Shown: positions 9,652 to 17,308 of the stretch, piece by piece | Layout of the letters: every line of letters begins with the position of its first letter | Numbering within the stretch: the first letter of the stretch is position 1 | Origin: Roseivivax lentus | Lineage (GTDB): Bacteria; Pseudomonadota; Alphaproteobacteria; Rhodobacterales; Rhodobacteraceae | Direction: 5' to 3' | Assembly: GCF_900156805.1 (NCBI RefSeq) | Contig: NZ_FTOQ01000001.1 | Coordinates: 682,001-746,000 of the forward strand | DNA: 64,000 nt | Made by a program: the position numbers and the translations under genes | The notes under the pieces: generated by a model | What the model saw: only the letters and a program-made list of their open reading frames with translations | Told to the model about the DNA's origin: nothing | Databases searched by the model: none

Positions 9652-9671
9652 TCGCAAATACAGTTTTGCGA
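9652..9671. promoter_or_regulatory. Inverted repeat TCGCAAA-N6-TTTGCGA upstream of ectR
   Basis: Arms TCGCAAA (9652-9658) and TTTGCGA (9665-9671) repeat the site at 9560-9576 with one more base in the spacer and one more base pair in the arms. It sits just upstream of the proposed ectR promoter. Confidence 0.5.
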
Positions 9672-9678
9672 GTCAAGG

Positions 9679-9708
9679 TTCTTCCGGGAGATTGCATTCA
9701 AATATAGT
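9679..9708 (+). promoter_or_regulatory. Possible ectR promoter
   Basis: A TATAGT box (9703-9708) lies 18 bases downstream of a weak -35 candidate TTCTTC (9679-9684), 17 bases before the ectR ATG. The -10 is good; the -35 is poor. Confidence 0.35.
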
Positions 9709-9725
9709 GAGCCTAACTAAGTAAC

Positions 9726-10331
9726 ATGCTTGATAAACACCAGACCAACGGCTTAGATGAACGCGACGCGCTTTCGACGGCGCAGAATGCCGTGGCGCAA
9801 GCCTTTGGAACGGAGCCGGATCATCGTATGGACAGGACCGACACGAGCCTCGTGGCTCTCAGGCGAATCCTTCGCGCGACAGAGGATTACGGTCGCAACC
9901 TCGCGCGCGACGCGGGCCTGACGGCCGTGCAACTGCGCGTCCTGCAGATCGTGGCGGAGACCGGCAATTGCCACCCCTCCGAGATCGCGAACCGGATGGG
10001 CGTCAGCCAGGCGACGATTTCCGTGCTCATCAAGAAGCTCGAGAAATTCGGCCTTCTGGAGCGCCACCAATCTGCCGAAGACCGCCGCCAGATCGACCTG
10101 ACCATCACGCGCGAAGGGCAGGCGCGGCTGCAATCGGCGCCCAACGCGCTGCAGCAGCGCTACGTCCAGAAATTCGAAAGCCTGCCCGATTGGGAGCAGT
10201 CGATGATCGTCGCCGTGCTCGAACGCGTGGCGATGATGCTGGATGACGGCGACTACGATGCCTCACCGGTTCTGGCCACCGGCGAGATCACCCGCGCCGG
10301 GCGCGACGCGCAGACCCGCGAAAAGGTCTGA
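9726..10331 (+). CDS. ectR: MarR-family regulator of ectoine synthesis (EctR)
   Basis: A 201-residue MarR-type winged-helix regulator. The DNA-binding part is at about residues 75-130: CHPSEIANRMGVSQATISV as helix-turn-helix, followed by KLEKFGLLERHQSAEDRRQ as the wing. A ~40-residue N-terminal extension precedes the MarR fold, as in known EctR proteins. It is transcribed divergently from ectABC-ask across a 246-bp AT-richer gap, the usual ectR position; EctR1 of methylotrophs represses the ect promoter. The inverted repeats at 9560-9576, 9592-9605 and 9652-9671 are candidate sites. The ATG at 9726 is the first in frame. Confidence 0.9.
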   Translation: MLDKHQTNGLDERDALSTAQNAVAQAFGTEPDHRMDRTDTSLVALRRILRATEDYGRNLARDAGLTAVQLRVLQIVAETGNCHPSEIANRMGVSQATISVLIKKLEKFGLLERHQSAEDRRQIDLTITREGQARLQSAPNALQQRYVQKFESLPDWEQSMIVAVLERVAMMLDDGDYDASPVLATGEITRAGRDAQTREKV

Positions 10332-10355
10332 GGCCCGGGCGCGGCGCCGCCCCCG

Positions 10356-13300
10356 TCAGTAATCCCGTTCGTAATAGATGCCCACGCCGGTATTGCCGGT
10401 CGACGTCACCGTGCCCCGCGCGGTGATGTTGTTCGTGATGTCGAGGTTGAGGTTGATCTCCGTCTCGCCGCCCGAGTTGACCGTCACGTCCGTATAGGCG
10501 TTCTCGCCGATATACTTGCCCACGCTGACCGAGGTCGTGCCGTCCTGCGCGGTCTGCAGATCGAGGTTGTCGAGCCCGGTATTGGCGCGCAGCGTCTCGG
10601 ATATGCCGGGCCCGCGTCCCGCCAGCGTATTGATCGCGCCCGCGATCCGCAGCGCCTGCAGCGCCGAGATCTCCGACAGGTCGCGCCCGAAGAGAAGGAG
10701 CGACAGCACCTCCTCCTGCGGTCGTTCCGGCGTCGATTCGAAGGTCACCTCGGGGTCGGAGACTTGACCTTCGATGATCACGCGGATCTGCGTCTCGCCG
10801 CTTTGGGTTTCGGCCACGACGCGGATGAAGGGGTTGAAATCGCCCTCGGGCGCGATCGTCGCCTCGTCGAGTTCGATCCGCTGCCCGAGGATGTTGAGCC
10901 GTCCGCGCACCAGCTCGAAGCGCCCGCGCGGCTGGATGTTCTGCAGGCTGCCGCCGACCTCCAGCGTGCCGCCCAGCTCCGCATCGAGGCCACGGCCCCG
11001 GATGAAGATGCGCGAGGGCGCGTTCACGGTCACGTCGAGCCCGTAATTCAAGCCGCCGCCGCTGCGCCGGGCCTGCGGTTCGGGCTCCGGTTCGAGGCCC
11101 GCGCGCAGGAGCGTCTGGCGCACGGCGCTCGATTCGCCCACATGGGTCACCGGGAACCCGAGCGCGGTCGCGCCGCCGCCCGAGGGCACGCGCACCTCGG
11201 TCTGGCCCAAGTCGATCTGCCCGCTCAGCAGCGCGGTCGAGGCCAGCGCCCCGGTCAAGGCCAGCTGCCCGTCGAGCGTCGTCTGGAACAGCCCCGGATC
11301 GGCGAGCACGACATCGTCGAGCACGATCGTCAGATCGCCGTCGAAGGGCGGGGCGAGGGCCACTGGTCCCTCGACGCGCAGCGCGCCGCCGGTGGCGACA
11401 TCGCCGCTGAGGTTGATCTGCGCCTGCGCGCCGTTCAGCCCGATCTCCGCATCGATGCCGGTCAGCGCGATGCTTTGCGACGGGATGGTGAATTGCGCGC
11501 CCTGCGTGGTGATCCGGCCCGACACCGCGTCGAGCCCCGGCGCACCGTTCACCGAGAGGTCGAAATTCGCCGTGCCGCCGATGAGGTTGGGTTCGAGGAA
11601 CGGGTTGGCGAGGCCAAGCGGCGCGGAGCCCGCGGCGTCCAGCGCCAGCGTCGATCCGTCGCCCGCCACCGTACCCTGCACGCGGGCCTGCGCGCCGCCC
11701 ACCGCGGTCAGGCTCGCATCGACGCGCCAATCGTCGCCGGTGCCGACGGCATTTCCCTCGACCGTGGCCGGGCCGTTGAATTCGGGCACGAAGAGGCCCA
11801 CATCGGCCAGCCGCGCCGCATAGACGATCTGGCTGCCGTCGCTGGAATAGGAGCCGCTGGCCTGCGCATCGAGTTGCGGCGTGTCGAGGTTGAATTCCTC
11901 GATCACGAGGATGCCGGCGCCGGTCCGGCCCCCGCGGAAGCGCAGATCGGTGACGCCGCCGCGCAGAAGCTGGTCCACCGCGGCGATGCCGCTGGACAAG
12001 GCCGCGGCTTCCGCATCGAGCGTGATATCCGCCGCACCCGTCGTCAGATCGTAGGCGCCGCTGGCGGTCGCATCGACCGACCCCGACAGCGGGCGTCCGA
12101 TCAGGCCCGCATAGGCGCCCAGCGTGTTCACCGCCAGCGCCACGTCGCCCGACACCGATTGCGGCATCATCTCCTGAACCACCGCCACCGCGTCCACATC
12201 CGCCGTCAGCCCGCCCGGTCCGGAGGCGTCGAGCGTGATATCCCAATCCTCGCCGCTCTGGCTCGCGGTGCCGGTCACCCGCGCGCCGCCCGACATGGAG
12301 GAGACCACGTCGCCCAAATCGCTGAGACGGATGTCGAACTCCGCCCCGCTGTCATCCTCGAGGTAGCGCCCGCTGGCATCCACCGACAGGCGCGCGCCGA
12401 CCACGTCCAGAAGCCGCAGCAAGTAGCCCTCTTCGGTTTTCGCGCCGTCGAGGGTGAAGGTCGTGCGGCCCGCGAGCAGGCGGTCGGCTTCGGCAATGCC
12501 GGTCACCGGATCGGTGAGGGCGCCCGATGCCGCGATGCGCGCCGTGGCCAGCGTCAGGTCGGCGCTGCCTTCGGCGGTCAGGCTGACCGCGCCGCCTAAG
12601 GAGCGCCGCGCGACGCCGGAATAGACCGACAGGTCCGCCACGTCGGCGGTCAGCGTGCCGCCCACGGCCTGCAGTTGCCCTTCGAGGAGCTGCAGCGCCG
12701 CATCGATCACCGCGCGGGTCCCGCCGGGGCCGCTGATATCGCCCGCGACCTGCCAGGCGTCGCCGTCGTTTCGCGCCGTGCCCGAGAAATCGAGCGCGCC
12801 GGTCAGCTCCGGCAGGATCTCGGAGATCTCGGCCAGCGACAGGTCGATCTCGGCATTGCCGGTTTGCCCGCCGAGCCGGCCCGAGGCCGAAAGCTGCGCT
12901 TCGGGGGCATCGACGGTCAGGCTGCGCAAGAGGATGCCCGCGCCGTCGCGCCGCGCGCTGAGGGCGAGTTCGGTCGCCCCGTCGAGCAGGCGGTCGGCCT
13001 CGGCGATGCCGGTCACGAGGTCGCGGACGGTGCCGGTGATCTCGGCGTCGAAGGCGCCCGAGAGCGGCTCCACCCGGCCCGAGACCCGGGCATCGGCGCC
13101 GCCCGACAATGGCCGGCCCGCAAGGGCGGAGAAGCGCGCGATATCGTCGGTGGCGATCTGCAGATCGCCGTCGATGGCGAGGTTCAGGTTGTCGGTCAGG
13201 CCGCCGATCTGCAGCGCCCCGTCGATGGCCACGCCCGCCCCGTCGAGGTCGATCTCGGTCAGGCGCAGCGCCTCGCCTTCCTGGAAGGCGAAGGCCAGAA

Positions 13301-14648
13301 GGCCGTTCAGCGTGGTGCCCACCGCCTCGGCCAGCGCTGGATCGGCGAAGGCCAGCGCGTCGCTGGTGATGTCGAGGCGGCCATCGATGCGCCCGATGGC
13401 GTTGCCGGTGCCGCGGATCAGCGTGCCCGCGCCGTCGATGCGGAACTGGTCGGCCGAGAGGGTCGGCTGATCGAAATCCACCACCGAAAGTTCCGCGGTC
13501 CAGCCATCGCCCTGCGACGCATCGTAGCGCACGTTCAAATTGGCGCTGTCCATGCGCGTCACGGGGCCGGGGATCGGCAGCTGGATCGGGCTGCCCTCCG
13601 GCCCGTCGATGCTGCCCGTCAGGCGGATCCGCTCGGGCCATTTGTCGGGGCCGAGGGCCAGATCGCCGTTCAGCTTGATCGCCTCGCTGTCGAGGGCAAG
13701 CGTGTCGATCGTCAGCGCCCCGGTGGCGAGGCTTTGGCCCGCGACATCGAGGCTGAGATTGTCGCCGAAGAATTCGCGGTTCTCGGGCGCCAGCAGCGGG
13801 CGGATATCGCCGGCGATCTGCGCGCGGAACCCGGTGCCCTCCTGCGCGCCTTCGAGCGCCCGCACCTCGACCTGACCGGTGATGCGGTCCTCGCCATCGG
13901 TGGCCAGCAGGATATCGGCGGTGAAGTCCGACAGCGGGCCCTCGCCCGCGATGGAGGCCGCGACGGGCGGCTCGCCCGGCAGGTTGATGAGCTTGGCGGT
14001 GATCCCGCCCGCGGGTTCCTCGAGCGACAGGTCCAGAGACAGCACGCCGGTCTCGTTCAGGAACGAGCCGACAAGGCTGAGCGATCCGCCCCGGTCGATC
14101 CGGTCGATGGCGATATCCACCTCGCCTTCGCCGCCTTCGAGGCTCGCGGAACCCTCGAGCTTGACGACGGCCTCTTCGCCCAGAAGCGGCGCGCCGAGTA
14201 CCACGCGTTCCGCGGCGATGCGCCCGATCTGCACCGAGACCGGCAATTCGGGCAGGCTGAACGGCCTGGCCTCGGCATCGGGCAGTTCGGTGGTCTCTTC
14301 GCCGGACCCGCCCGGCAGGCGCGGCACGAGGATCTCGTCGGCCACCAGCTGGTTGACCGAGACCCGCCCGCGCAGCAGCGCCGCGCGGTTCCAGTCGAGC
14401 ACGACACCGTTCAGCGTCAGCCAGACACCGTCCGCATCGGCGATGGTCAGCGATTGCAGCGTCGCCTCGGAACTCAGCGCGCCTTCGAAGCCCACGACGT
14501 CGACCTGGAAGCCTTCGCCGGACAGGTTGTCCTCGATCAGCGCTTCGAGCCGACCGCGTTCGCTGTCGTCGCGCTCCTGCGCGAGGGTGACGGAGGGACC
14601 CGCGATCCAGACGCCGGCGGTCAGAAGGGCAGTGGTGAGATGTCTCAA
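10356..14648 (-). CDS. tamB: Translocation and assembly module subunit TamB (DUF490)
   Basis: A very long (about 1430 residues) periplasm-spanning protein. It starts with a signal-anchor (HLTTALLTAGVWIAGPS) and then runs through repetitive beta-rich sequence full of short GxLxL repeats. It closes with the conserved DUF490/TamB domain, ending GIYYERDY with the aromatic terminus expected for contact with the outer-membrane partner. With TamA it helps insert autotransporters and other outer-membrane proteins and may carry phospholipid. The most likely start is TTG at 14648, because it overlaps the tamA stop as TTGA; an upstream ATG would begin deep inside tamA. Confidence 0.92.
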   Translation of the reverse strand: MRHLTTALLTAGVWIAGPSVTLAQERDDSERGRLEALIEDNLSGEGFQVDVVGFEGALSSEATLQSLTIADADGVWLTLNGVVLDWNRAALLRGRVSVNQLVADEILVPRLPGGSGEETTELPDAEARPFSLPELPVSVQIGRIAAERVVLGAPLLGEEAVVKLEGSASLEGGEGEVDIAIDRIDRGGSLSLVGSFLNETGVLSLDLSLEEPAGGITAKLINLPGEPPVAASIAGEGPLSDFTADILLATDGEDRITGQVEVRALEGAQEGTGFRAQIAGDIRPLLAPENREFFGDNLSLDVAGQSLATGALTIDTLALDSEAIKLNGDLALGPDKWPERIRLTGSIDGPEGSPIQLPIPGPVTRMDSANLNVRYDASQGDGWTAELSVVDFDQPTLSADQFRIDGAGTLIRGTGNAIGRIDGRLDITSDALAFADPALAEAVGTTLNGLLAFAFQEGEALRLTEIDLDGAGVAIDGALQIGGLTDNLNLAIDGDLQIATDDIARFSALAGRPLSGGADARVSGRVEPLSGAFDAEITGTVRDLVTGIAEADRLLDGATELALSARRDGAGILLRSLTVDAPEAQLSASGRLGGQTGNAEIDLSLAEISEILPELTGALDFSGTARNDGDAWQVAGDISGPGGTRAVIDAALQLLEGQLQAVGGTLTADVADLSVYSGVARRSLGGAVSLTAEGSADLTLATARIAASGALTDPVTGIAEADRLLAGRTTFTLDGAKTEEGYLLRLLDVVGARLSVDASGRYLEDDSGAEFDIRLSDLGDVVSSMSGGARVTGTASQSGEDWDITLDASGPGGLTADVDAVAVVQEMMPQSVSGDVALAVNTLGAYAGLIGRPLSGSVDATASGAYDLTTGAADITLDAEAAALSSGIAAVDQLLRGGVTDLRFRGGRTGAGILVIEEFNLDTPQLDAQASGSYSSDGSQIVYAARLADVGLFVPEFNGPATVEGNAVGTGDDWRVDASLTAVGGAQARVQGTVAGDGSTLALDAAGSAPLGLANPFLEPNLIGGTANFDLSVNGAPGLDAVSGRITTQGAQFTIPSQSIALTGIDAEIGLNGAQAQINLSGDVATGGALRVEGPVALAPPFDGDLTIVLDDVVLADPGLFQTTLDGQLALTGALASTALLSGQIDLGQTEVRVPSGGGATALGFPVTHVGESSAVRQTLLRAGLEPEPEPQARRSGGGLNYGLDVTVNAPSRIFIRGRGLDAELGGTLEVGGSLQNIQPRGRFELVRGRLNILGQRIELDEATIAPEGDFNPFIRVVAETQSGETQIRVIIEGQVSDPEVTFESTPERPQEEVLSLLLFGRDLSEISALQALRIAGAINTLAGRGPGISETLRANTGLDNLDLQTAQDGTTSVSVGKYIGENAYTDVTVNSGGETEINLNLDITNNITARGTVTSTGNTGVGIYYERDY

Positions 14649-16459
14649 AAGGCTTGTCCGATCCCGATATAGATTTGCACGCCGTCGCCGGTCTCGCCGC
14701 CGACGGGCGTGGCCACGTCGAAGCGGATCGGCCCGATGCCGGTCTGGTAGCGCAGGCCGAGCCCCGCGCCCGCATGCCATTCGCCCGACCCGTCATAGAA
14801 GGATTCGGCGCCGATATAGCCCGCGTCGTAGAAGGCCACGACGCCGATCGCGTCGGTCACATCCTGGCGAAACTCGCTCGACAGGCCGAGGAAGCTGCGC
14901 CCGCCGATCTTGTCGCCCTGGCCCAGGTCGACCGACAGCGACTGGTAGGGCTGGCCGCGCACCGTGCCGCCGCCGCCCGAGGTATAGAGAAAATCGGGCG
15001 GCGCGCTTTCCACGTCCGGGCCGACCACCGATCCGAGTTGCAGCCGGAAGGCCGCGACGCTCGGATCGCCCTTGCCGAAGCCCAGATAGGCGCGCGCGTC
15101 GAGGTCGAATTTCAGCCCGCTCTCGGTTCCGGTGATGCCGCCGAAGGGCGTCGCCGTGGCGGTCGCGTAATATCCCTGGCGCGGGTTCAGCTCGTTCGAG
15201 CGGACATCGTAGGTCAGCGTCGCGGGCAGCGTCACCAGCAGGAAGTCCCGCGTGCCGAGGTCGTCCTCGGTCCGCGAAAAGGACAGCCCGAGGCCCAGCT
15301 CCGCGGTGTAGCGGTCGTTGAGCACCCGGGTGACGCCGACCTCGGCCTCGGCGCGGTTCGAGATGTAGGTCGGCTCGTCCTCGCGCGTCAGCGACGCGGT
15401 CAGGTAGCCGTTCGTGTCGGCGCCGTAGATTGCCGGGATGTCGAGACGGCCGGAGATGCTGTAGTCGACGCCGCTTTCGGCGGTGCCGATATTCGAGATG
15501 GACCCGTCGAAGCGCAGACGCTCCGCGCCGCCGAAGATGTTGCGGTGCATCCAGAACGCGGTCAGCGCCACGCCTTCGAGCGTGGAATATTCCGCGCCGA
15601 AACCGATGCGGCGGGGTTTGCGGTCGCTGACCTCGAGGGTCATGTCCATGGTGCCGTCGGGCGCGACGGTCTCGGCCTCGCTCAGCGTCACCGAGGAGAA
15701 CGCGCCGGTGGCGCGCAACCGGCCGGTCACGGTCGTCACGTCGTCGGGATCGAAGCGCTGGCCCTCGGGAAAGCCCGCGATGCGCCGCAGGGCGGCGGGC
15801 CGGACCGCGCTTTGCGAGCCGAGGATCATCTCGCCGAAACGCACGCGCGGACCCTGGTCGATGCCGATGCGGATCGCGAGTTCTGCCGCGTCGTGGAAGG
15901 CCGTGGCGCTTTCGGAGGCGGTGCGCGCCTTGGCATAGCCCTCCTGGCGCCATCCCTCGATCGTGGCGGAGACCGCGTCGCGGACCACGGCGGTCTTCGC
16001 GACCTCGCCCGGCGCGAAGCCCTCGGGCAGCTCCGTGTCCTTGTGCACCGGGGCGATGGTGGTTTCGCGGAAGGTGAAACGCGGGCCCGTCTGAACCCGG
16101 ATCACCCCGCGGCGAAAGGCCTCCGGCAGCGCCAGAAGCTCGATCTCGGAGGCTTCGCGGCCATCGAGTTCGATCGACACCACGCCGCTGAAATAGCCCT
16201 GATCGTAGAGCACGCCCACCACGTTGGCGTAATCGGAGAGCGCGGCTGCCGCGACCTCCTGCGGTGTCGTCAGCCCCTCGGCCTCGCCGGAGACGAGGGA
16301 GGAGGCGGCTTCGATGGCCGCCGCGATATCCTCCTGGACCGCTTCCGAGGGGGCGTCGACGCGAATGTCGATATCGCTGAGGGCAAAGGCTGGCAGGCAA
16401 AAGACCACCGAACTCAGAATTCCCGCGATGCTGCAGGGGATCATGCGCGTGGGATACAA
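14645..16459 (-). CDS. tamA: Outer-membrane assembly protein TamA (Omp85 family)
   Basis: A 604-residue Omp85-family barrel. A signal peptide ends near residue 27 (PAFALS). Periplasmic POTRA-like repeats occupy about residues 30-270, and the C-terminal 16-strand barrel ends in phenylalanine (IYIGIGQAF). The barrel carries SGGGGTVRGQPYQSL, the conserved VRG-type motif of the lid-lock loop. It partners the adjacent tamB gene, with which it overlaps by four bases, so the two are translated together. The ATG at 16459 is the start that leaves a proper signal peptide. Confidence 0.92.
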   Translation of the reverse strand: MYPTRMIPCSIAGILSSVVFCLPAFALSDIDIRVDAPSEAVQEDIAAAIEAASSLVSGEAEGLTTPQEVAAAALSDYANVVGVLYDQGYFSGVVSIELDGREASEIELLALPEAFRRGVIRVQTGPRFTFRETTIAPVHKDTELPEGFAPGEVAKTAVVRDAVSATIEGWRQEGYAKARTASESATAFHDAAELAIRIGIDQGPRVRFGEMILGSQSAVRPAALRRIAGFPEGQRFDPDDVTTVTGRLRATGAFSSVTLSEAETVAPDGTMDMTLEVSDRKPRRIGFGAEYSTLEGVALTAFWMHRNIFGGAERLRFDGSISNIGTAESGVDYSISGRLDIPAIYGADTNGYLTASLTREDEPTYISNRAEAEVGVTRVLNDRYTAELGLGLSFSRTEDDLGTRDFLLVTLPATLTYDVRSNELNPRQGYYATATATPFGGITGTESGLKFDLDARAYLGFGKGDPSVAAFRLQLGSVVGPDVESAPPDFLYTSGGGGTVRGQPYQSLSVDLGQGDKIGGRSFLGLSSEFRQDVTDAIGVVAFYDAGYIGAESFYDGSGEWHAGAGLGLRYQTGIGPIRFDVATPVGGETGDGVQIYIGIGQAF

Positions 16460-16846
16460 GTAAGCTCTCCTGCCGGGAACGGGGAAGGGTCGGGCCGTGC
16501 GGTCTGTATCTTATCCTAGCGTCAGGCACACCCGGCTTCCACCTCCCGGCGGGGGCAATCACACGGAATCGTGCGAAAGGTCCGCCCCGGGAGTGCTTTT
16601 GCCGCCCGCGGGCAGCTGTTCGAGGCCCGCCCGATTTCGGGCGCGGGCCCTGCCGGTGGCGCGCCGGTGGAAAAGACATGGACCGCCGGGCGGGGCGGAT
16701 TAGGTGGCCTTTGAGAATCATCTATGACGGGTCCATCTGAGAATCATCTATGACGGGTCCATCGCCGCGCCGCGCCCCCGGGTGTTCCGCTGCATCCTTG
16801 CGCGCCTTCCGCGGCACCGGACCCGTTCCAATCCAAGGAGACAGAC
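16460..16846. other. Intergenic gap between divergent tamA and iorA
   Basis: 387 bases with no credible gene. The tamA promoter and leader must lie at its left end and the iorA promoter and a Shine-Dalgarno (AAGGAGACAG, just before 16847) at its right end. The only clear structure is the 26-bp tandem duplication at 16712-16763. A short open frame that begins inside that duplication has no ribosome-binding site or recognisable product. Confidence 0.6.
16712..16763. repeat. Perfect tandem duplication of a 26-bp unit
   Basis: Two head-to-tail, identical 26-bp copies (16712-16737 and 16738-16763), each starting TGAGAATCATC and ending GGGTCCATC. There is no third copy in the window. It sits 84 bases upstream of iorA and could be a duplicated regulatory site or a remnant of a transposition or slippage event. 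Confidence 0.85.
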
Positions 16847-17305
16847 ATGGCCACCTTCACCGTGAACGGAAAATCGGTGACGCTCGACGTCGACGACGAC
16901 ACGCCGCTCCTCTGGGCCTTGCGCGACGAGCTGCGCCTGACCGGCACCAAGTTCGGCTGCGGCATCGCGCAATGCGGCGCCTGCACCGTGATGCTGGACG
17001 GCGCGCCGGTGCGGTCCTGCCAGACGCAGGTCGGCACGCTCGACGGGGCTGAGATCACCACGATCGAGGGGCTGGACGGGCCCGAAGCCGAGGCCGTGCA
17101 GAACGCCTGGACCAAGATCGACGTGCCGCAATGCGGCTGGTGCCAGTCGGGTCAGGTGATGGCCGCGACGGCGCTGCTGAAGGACACGCCGAAGCCGTCG
17201 GATGCCGATATCGACAACGCGATGTGGGGCAATGTCTGCCGCTGCGCGACCTATGTCCGCATCCGCGCCGCGATCCACGACGCCGCCGACACGCTGGAGG
17301 GCTGA
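16847..17305 (+). CDS. iorA: IorA-like [2Fe-2S] subunit of a molybdenum hydroxylase
   Basis: A 152-residue iron-sulfur subunit. The plant-type [2Fe-2S] cluster is bound by Cys38, Cys43, Cys46 and Cys58, and the second cluster by Cys96, Cys99, Cys131 and Cys133 (CGWC...CRC). This is the small subunit of two-subunit xanthine-oxidase-family enzymes such as isoquinoline 1-oxidoreductase, which pass electrons from the Mo centre to an acceptor other than NAD since no FAD subunit is present. It is three bases upstream of iorB. Symbol reflects family resemblance; the true substrate (an N-heterocycle or aldehyde) is unknown. Confidence 0.85.
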   Translation: MATFTVNGKSVTLDVDDDTPLLWALRDELRLTGTKFGCGIAQCGACTVMLDGAPVRSCQTQVGTLDGAEITTIEGLDGPEAEAVQNAWTKIDVPQCGWCQSGQVMAATALLKDTPKPSDADIDNAMWGNVCRCATYVRIRAAIHDAADTLEG

Positions 17306-17308
17306 GCC

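Noticed and set aside
10764-14672. Two long plus-strand frames antisense to tamB
   Set aside because: Both are low-complexity Arg/Gly/Asp-rich translations opposite the strongly supported tamB gene; typical GC-rich antisense frames.
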